Shown: positions 37,025 to 50,062, counted from the first letter of the stretch. The stretch: 64,000 nucleotides of DNA from Siccibacter turicensis LMG 23730 (GCF_000463155.2 NZ_AWFZ01000061.1:1-64000), one strand, 5' to 3'. Program-made: numbers and translations. Notes: a model not told the origin generated them from the letters alone.

Positions 37025-37046
37025 AAAAAAGGCAGCTCACGCTGCC
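37025..37046 (-). terminator. Terminator of chrR (minus strand)
   Basis: On the minus strand GGCAGC-GTGA-GCTGCC (37031-37046) is followed by six T residues (revcomp of 37025-37030). It lies just beyond the chrR stop, past the adeP terminator. Confidence 0.75.
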
Positions 37047-37056
37047 CTGAAATGCG

Positions 37057-37084
37057 AAAGCCAGTCTGTTGACTGGCTTTTTTT
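37057..37084 (+). terminator. Terminator of adeP (plus strand)
   Basis: AAAGCCAGTC (37057-37066) pairs with GACTGGCTTT (37071-37080) around TGTT; the T run continues to 37084. The T run overlaps the chrR stop codon on the other strand. Its core CCAGTC/GACTGG is the same as in the atpC terminator. Confidence 0.92.
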
Positions 37085-37649
37085 ATGCCTTCACACGCTG
37101 AATGTATTTGCCGAACGCGGTGAGCTGACCGGTGAGGTGGTCGAGGGTGCTTTGGTCGACAACTTCGCCGGTCTGCGGATCGACTTTATTCTGGATCACG
37201 CCGCCCATAAACTCCGGTTTGTTCATCACCATGGCGTCGAGGAACACCAGGATCTGGCGCAGATGATACTGGCAGCGCGCCCCGCCAATGGCACCCATTG
37301 AACTGGTCTGAATCAGCACCGGCTTGCCCGCCAGCGGCTGATCCGGCAGGCGTGACAGCCAGTCAATGGCGTTCTTCAGGCCGCCGGGCACCGAGTAGTT
37401 GTATTCCGGTGTGACGATCACCACCCCATCTGCTGCGCGGATCTGCGCGGCAATCGCTTCCACCGCCGCCGGAAAACCCTCTTCCTGCTGGATATCTGCA
37501 TCGTAAATCGGAATATCGCGGATCGACGGCAGCGCCGATACGCTCATGCCTTCCGGCGCGATTTTCGGCAGCGTGTTGGCTACCATTGCGTTAAACGAGC
37601 CTTTGCGCAGGCTCCCCAGTAACGTCACAACGTTCATGCTTTCGGCCAT
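37083..37649 (-). CDS. chrR: NAD(P)H-dependent FMN reductase / quinone reductase ChrR
   Basis: A 188-residue flavodoxin-fold reductase. The FMN phosphate loop LLGSLRKGSFN is at residues 10-20, and the NAD(P)H-dependent FMN reductase motif TPEYNYSVPGGLKNAIDWLS spans about 79-98. E. coli ChrR (YieF) reduces quinones, chromate and other electron acceptors and protects against oxidative stress. yieE follows upstream on the same strand after 28 bp, so the two may be cotranscribed. Confidence 0.95.
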   Translation of the reverse strand: MAESMNVVTLLGSLRKGSFNAMVANTLPKIAPEGMSVSALPSIRDIPIYDADIQQEEGFPAAVEAIAAQIRAADGVVIVTPEYNYSVPGGLKNAIDWLSRLPDQPLAGKPVLIQTSSMGAIGGARCQYHLRQILVFLDAMVMNKPEFMGGVIQNKVDPQTGEVVDQSTLDHLTGQLTAFGKYIQRVKA

Positions 37650-37677
37650 AGAGAGTGTCCTGATGGGTCGGTGATAG

Positions 37678-38424
37678 TCAGTTAGCGATAAGCGCCTTTT
37701 CCGGCGGCAGGCTGGTGAAGCGCATGATGCGTGTATCCGCAGGCTTACGCTGCTTTAACTCATCGCTGAGGCTGCGCCAGCCCGTCTGCGTATCGTATTC
37801 CCACAGCGTAATGTGCTCGATGGCGGGGGTAACCGCAACCGCCCAGATTAAAATTTCCTCGGCGTCGCACAGCGCCTCAACCTCCGGCTCACCCGCAAGA
37901 CGCAGGCGGCCTGAACCGGGAAGCAGCTGTAGCGAGCGGGTATCGTCATTACAGCGCCCGCACAGCTTCAGTACGCTCTGACGCAGGGTGATCAACTGGG
38001 CGCCCGCTTCGTGCGGATCGCTCTGGTTGTTGATCCAGATAGTTTCATTGCTGGGAAAGTGATGATCGCGGTGGGACTGCGGATGATGGAAGTTACGGGT
38101 GGCGTGCTGAAGCTCCATGTCCAGACCGCAGCGCCCGTCGGTGGTAATCGCCACGCCGACCATATTCCCGGCATAGGCGATCGAGAAATCCGCCAGTGAC
38201 GTATCGCTAAAGGCCGGACGCCCGTTTTCCGCAACGACAATTTCCGGCAGTTCGTGAATGCCGTAAAGCATAAACATCAGCTCGGCCAGCAGCGAGCGCG
38301 AGGCCAGAAAACGGGCGCGCCGATGTCCGGGCATCTGTTCAGCCTGCATCAGGTTTACTGCCGACAGCCGGGACGAGTCGAGATGTCCGCCGTTAATAAT
38401 CCCGCGTGCAAAATGCGTTGCCAT
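37678..38424 (-). CDS. yieE: Phosphopantetheinyl transferase-like protein YieE
   Basis: A 248-residue member of the 4'-phosphopantetheinyl transferase superfamily. The first metal motif GLDMEL is present (residues 100-105, Asp102 and Glu104). The second motif, usually W-x-x-K-E-A-x-x-K, reads TLRQSVLK (146-153), so the conserved Lys-Glu is replaced by Arg-Gln; my recollection of E. coli YieE has the same change. Activity therefore cannot be assumed. ATG 38424 has GGAG 7 nt upstream and matches E. coli; the longer frame to 38508 is rejected. No acyl- or peptidyl-carrier gene is adjacent. Confidence 0.85.
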   Translation of the reverse strand: MATHFARGIINGGHLDSSRLSAVNLMQAEQMPGHRRARFLASRSLLAELMFMLYGIHELPEIVVAENGRPAFSDTSLADFSIAYAGNMVGVAITTDGRCGLDMELQHATRNFHHPQSHRDHHFPSNETIWINNQSDPHEAGAQLITLRQSVLKLCGRCNDDTRSLQLLPGSGRLRLAGEPEVEALCDAEEILIWAVAVTPAIEHITLWEYDTQTGWRSLSDELKQRKPADTRIMRFTSLPPEKALIAN

Positions 38425-38709
38425 TTGTCGCTCCGTGATAATGGACGGTGAAAGGGTGCCTTTACGTGATAGATGAAAACCCTGGTTGCTGGCTAACCAC
38501 GCAACCACTGCCTGTTTTAATGCGGAAAGCCCGCGAAGGGAAGACCCGAAGGCCAGCTTTACAAAACGCTATTATATATATTCTTTAATTATAAATTGCG
38601 AACAAAAATTGATCACCTATATATCCGGTGCCTGTTCGCAACGGCAGGGCGCACCGCGCCCGGGATGAGAAGGCGATAACGGCGCTGCCACCGGTTATAA
38701 GGCTCGCTA
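38425..38709. other. 285-bp intergenic region with inverted repeats
   Basis: No gene is visible. TTGCGAAC (38596-38603) and GTTCGCAA (38634-38641) form a perfect 8-bp inverted repeat enclosing an AT-rich centre with a smaller CACC/GGTG pair. Next to it GGGCGC-ACC-GCGCCC (38647-38661) makes a 6-bp hairpin. Neither has a T tract. The 38570-38620 stretch is very AT-rich and may hold the yieE promoter. Confidence 0.6.
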
Positions 38710-39393
38710 TCAGGAGGCAATCTCCTGGACCTGGGTCCAGTTGTAGTTAGCCATCACCAGCGTAACGGGCGCGCTGACGCTGCCGTAGTCCTGCTGCTGG
38801 TGGTCAGCGAAATAACGCTGGAAACGCGCGGGCAGGCGCTGCGCACGATAGCGCAGCAGCGTGCTGTGCCAGAAGGGTGCCGGCAGCGGCGTGGTGGCAT
38901 GACGTGCCAGCAGATCGTCCCTGAACGGGGTTTCCAGCAAGGCCTGAGCAAACGCAGCGCGCTGGTGCAGGCTGTGCGCATCCGGAATGCCGGCCAGCAG
39001 CAGCTGAGAGGGCAGCGCCACCAGCCGCAGGCGGGAGAGGGTTAACGGATGCCCCGCACAGTATTCACGCCACAGGCGGGTGAGCAACGCGAGGTGTTCT
39101 GGCTGCTCCGAGGGGCGATAGCGCGGCAGCATGACGGGCAGAAAGGTAAAGTGCAACCCGTTGGCGGGCATCGCGTCGGCAAGCGGATCGTCGCCTGCCA
39201 GCGCATTGATATCCGCCAGCAGCCGCTCAATGGCCGGGCCAGGGCGGGGCTGAATGCCCGTCACCGGCGCCAGCGTCCCGGTATCGTAATAGTCCTGCGT
39301 CATCACATCGCCCACGCCAGGCTGCGCACGCCACAGGACCTGGGTCTGATGAGAGGTGTGCTGATAGCGTGCGTCCAGCGTTTCGTGCGTCAT
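38710..39393 (-). CDS. 2H phosphoesterase-superfamily protein (LigT/DUF1868-like)
   Basis: A 227-residue protein with no name I recognise. It has two H-x-T motifs, HFT at residues 81-83 (LHFTFLPV) and HST at 176-178 (FWHSTLLRYR), about 95 residues apart, which is the hallmark of the 2H phosphoesterase fold that opens or closes 2'-5' or 2',3'-cyclic phosphodiesters. The start is well supported by GGAGG 7 nt before ATG 39393. It follows mnmE by 48 bp on the same strand with no clear terminator between them, so cotranscription with the tRNA-modification gene is possible. The RNA or nucleotide substrate is unknown. Confidence 0.7.
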   Translation of the reverse strand: MTHETLDARYQHTSHQTQVLWRAQPGVGDVMTQDYYDTGTLAPVTGIQPRPGPAIERLLADINALAGDDPLADAMPANGLHFTFLPVMLPRYRPSEQPEHLALLTRLWREYCAGHPLTLSRLRLVALPSQLLLAGIPDAHSLHQRAAFAQALLETPFRDDLLARHATTPLPAPFWHSTLLRYRAQRLPARFQRYFADHQQQDYGSVSAPVTLVMANYNWTQVQEIAS

Positions 39394-39441
39394 CGTTCAT
39401 CCTCCGGATGCCCCGCCGGAGGCGGAGCAGTTCGTGAGTGA

Positions 39442-40806
39442 TTACTTACCGATACAGAAGCTGGAGAAGATGCGGCCAAGCAGATCGTCCGAGGTGAATT
39501 CCCCGGTGATCTCACTCAGGCTCTGCTGCGCCAGCCGCAGCTCCTCTGCCAGCAGCTCGCCTGCCCAGGCACCCAGCAGCTGCGCTTTGCCCTGTTCAAG
39601 GTGCGTAGCGGCCTGTTCCAGCGCCTGAAGATGGCGACGGCGCGCCAGGAAGCCGCCTTCCATATTGGTGTCGAAGCCCATGCTGCTTTTCAGATGGCTA
39701 CGCAGCACGTCAACGCCCTCGCCGGTACGCGCAGACAGGCGAATCAGTGAGTGACCATTTACTTCGCTCAGCCCAAGGGGCTCACCGGTGACGTCCGCTT
39801 TGTTACGCACCACGGTAATCGGCAGCTTCACCGGCAGACGCGCGATAAAGTCCGGCCAGATCTCTGCCGGGTCAACGGCGCGGGTGGTGGTGCCGTCTAC
39901 CATAAACAGTACGCGGTCGGCCTGCTCGATCTCATTCCACGCACGTTCGATACCGATGCGCTCTACTTCGTCGCTGGCTTCGCGCAGTCCAGCGGTATCA
40001 ATGATGTGCAGCGGCATGCCGTCGATGTGAATATGCTCGCGCAGCACGTCGCGGGTGGTACCGGCAATATCGGTCACAATCGCCGCTTCGCGGCCTGCCA
40101 GCGCGTTAAGCAGGCTGGATTTCCCGGCGTTAGGACGCCCGGCGATCACCACTTTCATGCCTTCACGCAGCAGGCTGCCCTGACGCGCTTCGGCGCGCAC
40201 CGCGTCGAGATCGCCCATCACCGCGTTAAGCTGCGCTTCGATTTTGCCGTCGGAGAGGAAGTCGATCTCCTCATCCGGGAAGTCGATTGCCGCTTCGACG
40301 TAGATTCGCAGGTGAGTGAGTGCTTCCACAAGATGGTTCACCCTGGCGGAGAACGCCCCCTGCAACGAGTTGAGCGCCGAGCGTGCCGCCTGCTCGGAGC
40401 TGGCGTCAATCAGGTCGGCAATTGCTTCGGCCTGGGCCAGATCGAGCTTGTCGTTGAGGAAGGCGCGCTCGGAGAACTCGCCGGGCCTGGCGATGCGCAC
40501 GCCCGGCAGGGTCAGAATACGTCTGAGCAGCAGATCGAGGATCACCGGGCCGCCGTGGCCCTGGAGTTCCAGCACGTCTTCGCCGGTAAAGGAGTTCGGG
40601 CCGGGGAACCACAGCGCAATCCCCTGATCCAGCGCCGTACCGTCGGCGTCGTTAAACGGCAAATACTCTGCGTAGCGCGGCTTTGGCAGCTTGCCAAGCA
40701 CCGCCTGCGCGACCTCGCGGGCTTTCAGGCCGGAAATACGCAGAATGCCCACCCCACCGCGTCCCGGCGGGGTGGCTTGGGCGATGATGGTGTCGTTTGG
40801 GTTCAT
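39442..40806 (-). CDS. mnmE: tRNA modification GTPase MnmE
   Basis: A 454-residue enzyme (TrmE) that with MnmG adds cmnm5 to wobble U34. The N-terminal folate-binding domain ([14 protein letters not shown]) precedes a central helical region and an inserted G domain: G1 GRPNAGKSS near residue 226, G3 DTAGLRE near 270, G4 NKAD near 335. The C-terminal CIGK with the essential Cys ends the protein. It lies downstream of yidC but behind yidC's terminator. Confidence 0.98.
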   Translation of the reverse strand: MNPNDTIIAQATPPGRGGVGILRISGLKAREVAQAVLGKLPKPRYAEYLPFNDADGTALDQGIALWFPGPNSFTGEDVLELQGHGGPVILDLLLRRILTLPGVRIARPGEFSERAFLNDKLDLAQAEAIADLIDASSEQAARSALNSLQGAFSARVNHLVEALTHLRIYVEAAIDFPDEEIDFLSDGKIEAQLNAVMGDLDAVRAEARQGSLLREGMKVVIAGRPNAGKSSLLNALAGREAAIVTDIAGTTRDVLREHIHIDGMPLHIIDTAGLREASDEVERIGIERAWNEIEQADRVLFMVDGTTTRAVDPAEIWPDFIARLPVKLPITVVRNKADVTGEPLGLSEVNGHSLIRLSARTGEGVDVLRSHLKSSMGFDTNMEGGFLARRRHLQALEQAATHLEQGKAQLLGAWAGELLAEELRLAQQSLSEITGEFTSDDLLGRIFSSFCIGK

Positions 40807-40841
40807 TATTGTCTCTTCGGTTGCGCGGTGTTTTCACCGGA

Positions 40842-40882
40842 CGAACAACAAAAACAAACAAGGCGGTCAATTGACCGCCTTG
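40842..40882 (-). terminator. Terminator after yidC
   Basis: CAAGGCGGTC and GACCGCCTTG (40859-40868 and 40873-40882) form a perfect 10-bp stem with an AATT loop, and on the minus strand a T-rich tract (TTTGTTTTTGTTG) follows. It should end the rpmH-rnpA-yidD-yidC transcript before mnmE. Confidence 0.88.
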
Positions 40883-40906
40883 TCTCAGCTTAAAGAATAA
40901 AGCGTA

Positions 40907-42550
40907 TCAGGAGCTTTTCTTCTCACGGCTATGCAAACCACGTTTTTCCAGACCACGGTAAATCAGCTGCTGCTGAAGGATGGTCACCAGGTTGCTGACG
41001 ATATAGTACAGCACCAGGCCTGACGGGAACCACAGGAAGAAGACCGTGAAGATGACCGGCATAAAGGTCATGATCTTCTGCTGCATCGGGTCAGTCACGG
41101 TAGTCGGTGACATCTTCTGGATGAAGAACATGGTCACGCCCATCAGGATCGGCAGGATGTAGTACGGGTCCTGCGCGGAAAGGTCGTGGATCCACAGGGC
41201 GAACGGCGCATGACGCAGTTCAACCGAGCCCATCAGCATATAGTAGAGCGCAAGGAAGATCGGCATCTGAATCAGCAGCGGGAAGCAACCACCCAGCGGG
41301 TTCACTTTCTCTGCTTTATAGAGCGCCATCATCTCCTGGCTCATACGCTGCTTGTCATCACCCATACGCTCGCGCATCGCCTGAATCTTCGGCTGCAGCA
41401 GGCGCATTTTCGCCATGGAGGTGTACTGCGCTTTGGTCAGCGGGTACATCACGCCACGCACGATGAAGGTGATCACGATGATGGAGAAGCCCCAGTTGCC
41501 CAGGAAGCTATGGATCCACTTCAGCAGCTTGAACAGCGGCTGAGAGATAAACCACAGCCAGCCGTAGTCAACGGTCAGGTCAAGGTGCGGAGCAACCTGC
41601 GCCATTTTGTCCTGAATTTCCGGGCCAACCCACAGGGTGCTGTTCAGCGCGCCGGTCTGACCTGGCTGCACCAGTACCGGTGAAGATTTATACCCGATGG
41701 CTGCAACGCCGTTACCCAGGTTCGCGGTATAGAAGTTGTTAACGCCTTCAGTATGCGGAACCCATGCGGTAGCGAAGTACTGCTGAAGCATCGCAACCCA
41801 GCCGTTGCTGGCGTTGATGTTCAGGTTTTCGTTATCGGCGATGGTATCGAATTTGTATTTCTCGTACTTCTCATCCGGCGTGGAGTACGCCGCACCGCGG
41901 AAGGTGTGCAGCGCAAAGTTGCTGCTGCCGGTATCGCGATGAGCAGGCAGATTGATGGACTGCTTAAGCTGACCGAAGCTCGCCACTTCCAGCGGTTTCG
42001 CGCCGGCGTTGTTGACGCTGTAGCCCACGTTCACCGCATATTCACCGCGTTTCAGGGTGAAGGTTTTGGTGAAGGTGTTGCCGGCGGCATCGGTATAGGT
42101 CATCGGGATCGCCAGTTCGTTCTGGCCATCAGCGATAACAAAGGTATCTTTATCAACGTTGTAGAGCGGACGCGGGCCGTTAGCCGGGTTGTCCGGGCCA
42201 TCACGACCGGTCAGGCCGCTTTGCGCCTGATACAGGAAGCCTGGCGTCGTTTCCAGCAGCTGGAACGGTTCGGAAGAGCCCAGCTCTTTCGGGTAGGCTG
42301 TTAACAGCGCCTGCTCAATATCACCACCACGGGTGTTGATGGTAAGGGAGAGGACGTCCGTTTTAACCGTAATGAGTTTTCCCTGGCCACTGGCCGGTAC
42401 GCCCTGGTCGGCGGCGCTACCCGCTGCGGTGGTCGTAGTCTGCGTGGTCTGCTGAGTCTGAGGAGGATTTTTATCCTGCTCCCAGGCTTGCCAGATCATG
42501 AAAGACACGAACAACAAAGCGATGACAAGAAGATTGCGTTGCGAATCCAT
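40907..42550 (-). CDS. yidC: Membrane protein insertase YidC
   Basis: A 547-residue inner-membrane insertase. Helix 1 is at the N-terminus ([20 protein letters not shown]), a large periplasmic P1 domain fills about residues 25-340, and the conserved five-helix core follows with the hydrophilic-groove Arg in [20 protein letters not shown]. It inserts proteins such as subunit c alone or with SecYEG. The frame extends to 42649 but ATG 42550 gives the E. coli N-terminus; the extension overlaps yidD. Confidence 0.98.
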   Translation of the reverse strand: MDSQRNLLVIALLFVSFMIWQAWEQDKNPPQTQQTTQTTTTAAGSAADQGVPASGQGKLITVKTDVLSLTINTRGGDIEQALLTAYPKELGSSEPFQLLETTPGFLYQAQSGLTGRDGPDNPANGPRPLYNVDKDTFVIADGQNELAIPMTYTDAAGNTFTKTFTLKRGEYAVNVGYSVNNAGAKPLEVASFGQLKQSINLPAHRDTGSSNFALHTFRGAAYSTPDEKYEKYKFDTIADNENLNINASNGWVAMLQQYFATAWVPHTEGVNNFYTANLGNGVAAIGYKSSPVLVQPGQTGALNSTLWVGPEIQDKMAQVAPHLDLTVDYGWLWFISQPLFKLLKWIHSFLGNWGFSIIVITFIVRGVMYPLTKAQYTSMAKMRLLQPKIQAMRERMGDDKQRMSQEMMALYKAEKVNPLGGCFPLLIQMPIFLALYYMLMGSVELRHAPFALWIHDLSAQDPYYILPILMGVTMFFIQKMSPTTVTDPMQQKIMTFMPVIFTVFFLWFPSGLVLYYIVSNLVTILQQQLIYRGLEKRGLHSREKKSS

Positions 42551-42552
42551 CG

Positions 42553-42810
42553 TTAGTGTTCTCTGGTATCGTAAGGTCCTGGCGGGACGGGGTCGTCTCC
42601 ACCCGGGTGTAAAGGGTGGCATTTTAATACGCGTTTCACTGTCAACCAACTGCCTTTTATCACTCCAAACCTGCGTAATGCCTCAATTCCATAGTGCGAG
42701 CAGGTTGGGGTGAAGCGGCAATGCGGCCCGAGAAGCGGACTAATCAGGCGCTGATAGACCTTGATCAGGCCAATCAGGAGTCGCGAGACTGGCGACAATG
42801 GCGGCGCCAT
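42553..42810 (-). CDS. yidD: Membrane protein insertion efficiency factor YidD
   Basis: An 85-residue protein with the family's conserved Cys-rich core ([18 protein letters not shown], then [10 protein letters not shown]). It peripherally associates with the inner membrane and aids YidC-dependent insertion in E. coli. Its 5' end overlaps rnpA by 37 nt (42774-42810) in another frame and it ends 2 nt before yidC, the conserved compressed arrangement. Confidence 0.96.
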   Translation of the reverse strand: MAPPLSPVSRLLIGLIKVYQRLISPLLGPHCRFTPTCSHYGIEALRRFGVIKGSWLTVKRVLKCHPLHPGGDDPVPPGPYDTREH

Positions 42811-43133
42811 AACTTTTCCAGTACTTCCATTAACGCGCGGTTATCGAGGTCTGCAATCCCCTTCTTCGCCACCACCACAAAATCCATTGACGGAAGTTCA
42901 TGCTGGCGTAAACGGAAACTCTCACGCGTCAGACGTTTAATCCGATTGCGTTCGTGTGCACGTTTAACATTTTTTTTGGCGACGGTAAGACCGATGCGGG
43001 GATGCCCCAGCGAATTAAGGCGGCCGAGAATAGTGATTTGCGGCGAGCCAGCCCGTTGCGGCTGCTGGAAGACGAAAGTGAAATGATGGGGAGTTAACAA
43101 ACGTAACTCCCTGGGAAATGCGAGCTTAACCAC
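42774..43133 (-). CDS. rnpA: Ribonuclease P protein component
   Basis: A 119-residue basic protein that pairs with the M1 RNA to mature the 5' ends of tRNAs. The RNR signature ([18 protein letters not shown], near residue 54) is intact. It starts 17 nt downstream of rpmH; its 3' end overlaps yidD. Confidence 0.98.
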   Translation of the reverse strand: MVKLAFPRELRLLTPHHFTFVFQQPQRAGSPQITILGRLNSLGHPRIGLTVAKKNVKRAHERNRIKRLTRESFRLRQHELPSMDFVVVAKKGIADLDNRALMEVLEKLWRRHCRQSRDS

Positions 43134-43150
43134 GCAGGGGTTAGCTTTTA

Positions 43151-43906
<756 letters not shown>

Positions 43907-45301
43907 GTGTCACTTTCGCTTTGGCAGCAGTGTCTTGCCCGATTGCAGGATGAGTTACCAGCCACAGAATTCAGTATGTGGATACGCCCCCTACAGGCGG
44001 AACTGAGCGATAACACGCTGGCCCTTTACGCGCCAAACCGTTTTGTGCTCGATTGGGTCAGGGACAAGTACCTCAATAATATCAACGGATTGCTGAACGA
44101 TTTCTGCGGTACCGATGCGCCGCTGCTGCGCTTTGAAGTGGGCAGCAAACCGGCGACCCAGCCGCACCGCACCCCGGTTAACAGCAACGTCTCCGCACCG
44201 GCGCAGACGCAGGCCGCCCGTCCCTCGGCGCCGGCACGCCCGAGCTGGGACAACATGCCTGCGCCTGCCGAGCCGTCATACCGCTCGAACGTGAACCAGA
44301 AGCACAACTTCGATAACTTCGTGGAAGGTAAATCGAACCAGCTGGCGCGCGCGGCGGCTCGTCAGGTTGCCGACAACCCCGGCGGTGCCTATAACCCGCT
44401 GTTCCTTTATGGCGGCACGGGGTTAGGTAAAACGCACCTCCTGCACGCGGTCGGTAACGGCATCATGGCGCGCAAGCCCAATGCCAAAGTGGTGTACATG
44501 CACTCCGAGCGCTTCGTCCAGGACATGGTGAAAGCGCTGCAAAACAACGCCATTGAAGAATTCAAACGCTACTACCGTTCGGTCGACGCGCTGCTGATCG
44601 ATGACATCCAGTTTTTTGCCAATAAAGAACGATCCCAGGAAGAGTTTTTCCACACCTTTAATGCGCTGCTGGAAGGCAATCAGCAGATCATTCTCACGTC
44701 GGATCGTTATCCGAAAGAGATCAACGGCGTAGAGGATCGTCTGAAGTCCCGCTTCGGCTGGGGCTTAACGGTGGCGATCGAGCCGCCGGAACTGGAAACC
44801 CGCGTGGCGATCCTGATGAAAAAAGCCGACGAGAACGATATTCGTCTGCCGGGTGAAGTGGCCTTCTTTATTGCCAAGCGTCTGCGCTCCAACGTGCGAG
44901 AGCTGGAAGGGGCGCTGAACCGCGTTATCGCCAACGCCAACTTTACCGGACGGGCGATTACCATTGATTTCGTACGTGAAGCGCTGCGCGATCTGCTTGC
45001 GCTTCAGGAGAAGCTGGTCACCATCGACAACATCCAAAAAACGGTGGCCGAGTACTACAAAATTAAAGTGGCGGATTTGCTGTCGAAACGACGCTCGCGG
45101 TCCGTTGCCCGTCCTCGCCAGATGGCGATGGCGCTGGCAAAAGAGTTGACCAACCATAGCCTGCCGGAAATCGGTGATGCTTTTGGGGGGCGCGACCATA
45201 CCACTGTGCTCCACGCCTGCCGTAAAATTGAGCAGTTGCGTGAAGAGAGCCACGACATCAAAGAAGATTTTTCCAATTTAATCAGAACATTATCTTCGTG
45301 A
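43907..45301 (+). CDS. dnaA: Chromosomal replication initiator DnaA
   Basis: A 464-residue AAA+ initiator. Domain I ([20 protein letters not shown]) contacts DnaB and DiaA, domain II is a Pro/Ala-rich linker (about 90-130), domain III has Walker [10 protein letters not shown] near residue 170, and domain IV has the DNA-binding signature [15 protein letters not shown]. The start is GTG 43907 with GGAG 7 nt upstream, giving the E. coli N-terminus. dnaN begins 4 nt after its stop. oriC is 28 kb away in this window. Confidence 0.98.
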   Translation: MSLSLWQQCLARLQDELPATEFSMWIRPLQAELSDNTLALYAPNRFVLDWVRDKYLNNINGLLNDFCGTDAPLLRFEVGSKPATQPHRTPVNSNVSAPAQTQAARPSAPARPSWDNMPAPAEPSYRSNVNQKHNFDNFVEGKSNQLARAAARQVADNPGGAYNPLFLYGGTGLGKTHLLHAVGNGIMARKPNAKVVYMHSERFVQDMVKALQNNAIEEFKRYYRSVDALLIDDIQFFANKERSQEEFFHTFNALLEGNQQIILTSDRYPKEINGVEDRLKSRFGWGLTVAIEPPELETRVAILMKKADENDIRLPGEVAFFIAKRLRSNVRELEGALNRVIANANFTGRAITIDFVREALRDLLALQEKLVTIDNIQKTVAEYYKIKVADLLSKRRSRSVARPRQMAMALAKELTNHSLPEIGDAFGGRDHTTVLHACRKIEQLREESHDIKEDFSNLIRTLSS

Positions 45302-45305
45302 CGCT

Positions 45306-46406
45306 ATGAAATTTACCGTAGAACGTGAACATCTTTTAAAGCCGCTCCAACAGGTCAGCGGCCCGCTGGGCGGTCGTCCGACGCTGCCTATCCTCGGTAA
45401 CCTGCTGCTGAAGGTCGATGACGGCACGCTGTCGCTGACCGGTACCGATCTGGAAATGGAAATGATTGCCCGTGTGGCGCTGGTGTCGCCGCACGAGCCT
45501 GGCGCCACCACCGTTCCGGCGCGCAAGCTGTTTGATATCTGTCGCGGCCTGCCGGAAGGGGCGGAAATCGCGGTGCAGCTTGAGGGCGACCGTATGCTGG
45601 TGCGTTCCGGGCGCAGCCGTTTCTCGCTTTCTACGCTGCCGGCGGCGGATTTCCCGAATCTGGACGACTGGCAGAGCAACGTTGAATTCACGCTGCCTCA
45701 GGCCACCATGAAGCGCCTGATTGAAGCCACGCAGTTCTCAATGGCGCATCAGGACGTACGCTATTACCTCAACGGCATGCTGTTTGAAACCGAAGGGGAA
45801 GAGCTGCGTACCGTGGCAACGGACGGTCACCGCCTGGCGGTCTGTTCCATGCCGATTGGCGTCACGCTGCCCAACCATTCGGTGATCGTGCCGCGTAAAG
45901 GCGTTATTGAACTGATGCGTATGCTCGACGGCGGCGACAACCCGCTGCGCGTGCAGATCGGCAGCAATAACATCCGCGCCCACGTCGGCGACTATATCTT
46001 CACCTCGAAGCTGGTTGACGGCCGTTTCCCGGATTATCGCCGCGTATTGCCGAAGAATCCCGATAAGCATCTGGATGCCGGCTGCGATATTCTCAAGCAG
46101 GCCTTTGCCCGTGCGGCCATTCTCTCTAACGAGAAGTTCCGCGGCGTGCGGCTCTACGTGAGCCAGAACCAGCTGAAAATCACGGCGAACAACCCGGAGC
46201 AGGAAGAAGCGGAAGAGATCCTCGACGTCTCCTATGAAGGAACGGAGATGGAGATCGGCTTTAACGTCAGCTATGTGCTGGACGTGCTTAATGCGCTGAA
46301 GTGCGAGAACGTGCGTATTCTGCTGACTGACTCGGTGTCGAGCGTACAGATTGAAGATGCGGCGAGTACATCCGCAGCCTATGTCGTCATGCCCATGAGG
46401 CTGTAG
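45306..46406 (+). CDS. dnaN: DNA polymerase III beta sliding clamp
   Basis: A 366-residue clamp made of three similar domains. The C-terminal VVMPMRL contributes to the hydrophobic pocket that binds clamp-binding motifs. It tethers Pol III and other partners to DNA. It is coupled to dnaA (4-nt gap) but, unlike E. coli where recF is essentially contiguous, 140 bp including a palindromic element follow it. Confidence 0.98.
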   Translation: MKFTVEREHLLKPLQQVSGPLGGRPTLPILGNLLLKVDDGTLSLTGTDLEMEMIARVALVSPHEPGATTVPARKLFDICRGLPEGAEIAVQLEGDRMLVRSGRSRFSLSTLPAADFPNLDDWQSNVEFTLPQATMKRLIEATQFSMAHQDVRYYLNGMLFETEGEELRTVATDGHRLAVCSMPIGVTLPNHSVIVPRKGVIELMRMLDGGDNPLRVQIGSNNIRAHVGDYIFTSKLVDGRFPDYRRVLPKNPDKHLDAGCDILKQAFARAAILSNEKFRGVRLYVSQNQLKITANNPEQEEAEEILDVSYEGTEMEIGFNVSYVLDVLNALKCENVRILLTDSVSSVQIEDAASTSAAYVVMPMRL

Positions 46407-46414
46407 TCTTTAAA

Positions 46415-46531
46415 GGGGCTGGTTTACTTGCCATTTCGCCTCCCGGCAGTGCTCGCAATCCTCACGTACTTCAGTACGCTCCGGTTGCTGCGCGCTGGCG
46501 GTAGACGAACTGGCTGCGACACCCACGCCCC
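46415..46531. repeat. 117-bp imperfect palindrome between dnaN and recF
   Basis: The element is bounded by GGGGC (46415-46419) and GCCCC (46527-46531) and centred on GTAC-TTCA-GTAC (46466-46477). The arms pair imperfectly along their length, for example CCCGGCAG on the left against CTGGCGG on the right. Size, symmetry and an ACTTCAGTA centre resemble the ERIC class of non-coding enterobacterial repeats, and the ERIC copy at 54636 shares that centre, but the outer sequence differs. It is probably a separate family of mobile-derived palindromes. Confidence 0.65.
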
Positions 46532-46546
46532 TGGAATGCTTATTGA

Positions 46547-47620
46547 ATGTCACTGACGCGTTTACTCATCAAAGATTTCCGCAATATCGAAAACGCGGAT
46601 CTCGCGCTTTCTCCCGGATTTAACTTTCTCGTTGGGGCTAACGGCAGCGGCAAGACCAGCGTGCTGGAAGCCATCTACACGCTGGGCCATGGGCGCGCGT
46701 TTCGCAGCCTGCAGATTGGCCGGGTCATTCGCCATGAACAGGATGCGTTTATTCTGCACGGTCGTTTGCAGATTGATGAACGCGAAACCGCCATTGGTCT
46801 CACCAAAGATAAGCAGGGCGACAGCAAGGTGCGTATTGACGGCACCGACGGGCACAAGGTGGCCGAGCTGGCGCTGCTGATGCCGATGCAGCTGATTACG
46901 CCGGAAGGGTTTACTTTGCTCAACGGCGGCCCCAAATACAGAAGGGCGTTCCTCGACTGGGGATGCTTTCACAACGAGCCGGGTTTTTTCATGGCCTGGA
47001 GCAACTTAAAGCGCCTGTTGAAGCAGCGAAATGCCGCGCTTCGTCAGGTGACGCGCTACGCGCAGCTGCGTCCCTGGGATCAGGAGCTGGTGCCGCTGGC
47101 GGAGCAGATCAGCCGCTGGCGCGCCGACTACAGCGCGGCGATTGCCGCCGACATGGCGGACACCTGCGCGCAGTTCTTGCCGGAATTCTCCCTCTCATTC
47201 AGTTTCCAGCGCGGCTGGGAAAAAGAGGCAGATTACGGAGAAGTACTGGAAAAAAACTTCGAACGTGACCGGATGTTAACCTATACGGCGCATGGCCCTC
47301 ATAAAGCGGATTTCCGCATACGGGCCGACGGCGCGCCGGTGGAAGACACCCTGTCGCGCGGGCAGTTAAAACTCCTGATGTGCGCGCTTCGTCTCGCACA
47401 GGGAGAGTTCCTTACTCGCGAAAGCGGAAGGCGCTGCCTTTATTTGATAGATGATTTTGCCTCGGAGCTGGACGACGCCCGACGAGGCCTGCTTGCGAGT
47501 CGGTTAAAAGCCACGCAATCCCAGGTCTTTGTCAGCGCGATCAGCGCCGAACATGTGATGGACATGTCGGACAAAAATTCGAAGATGTTCACCGTGGAAA
47601 AGGGTAAAATAACGGATTAA
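46547..47620 (+). CDS. recF: DNA replication and repair protein RecF
   Basis: A 357-residue SMC-like ATPase with Walker A GANGSGKT near residue 30 and the signature/Walker B region at the C-terminus ([20 protein letters not shown], then [11 protein letters not shown]). It loads RecA at gaps with RecO and RecR. No good SD precedes ATG 46547 (the nearest purine stretch GGAA is about 11 nt away), and the usual coupling to dnaN is broken by the palindromic element, so expression may differ from E. coli. Confidence 0.97.
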   Translation: MSLTRLLIKDFRNIENADLALSPGFNFLVGANGSGKTSVLEAIYTLGHGRAFRSLQIGRVIRHEQDAFILHGRLQIDERETAIGLTKDKQGDSKVRIDGTDGHKVAELALLMPMQLITPEGFTLLNGGPKYRRAFLDWGCFHNEPGFFMAWSNLKRLLKQRNAALRQVTRYAQLRPWDQELVPLAEQISRWRADYSAAIAADMADTCAQFLPEFSLSFSFQRGWEKEADYGEVLEKNFERDRMLTYTAHGPHKADFRIRADGAPVEDTLSRGQLKLLMCALRLAQGEFLTRESGRRCLYLIDDFASELDDARRGLLASRLKATQSQVFVSAISAEHVMDMSDKNSKMFTVEKGKITD

Positions 47621-50062
<2,442 letters not shown>

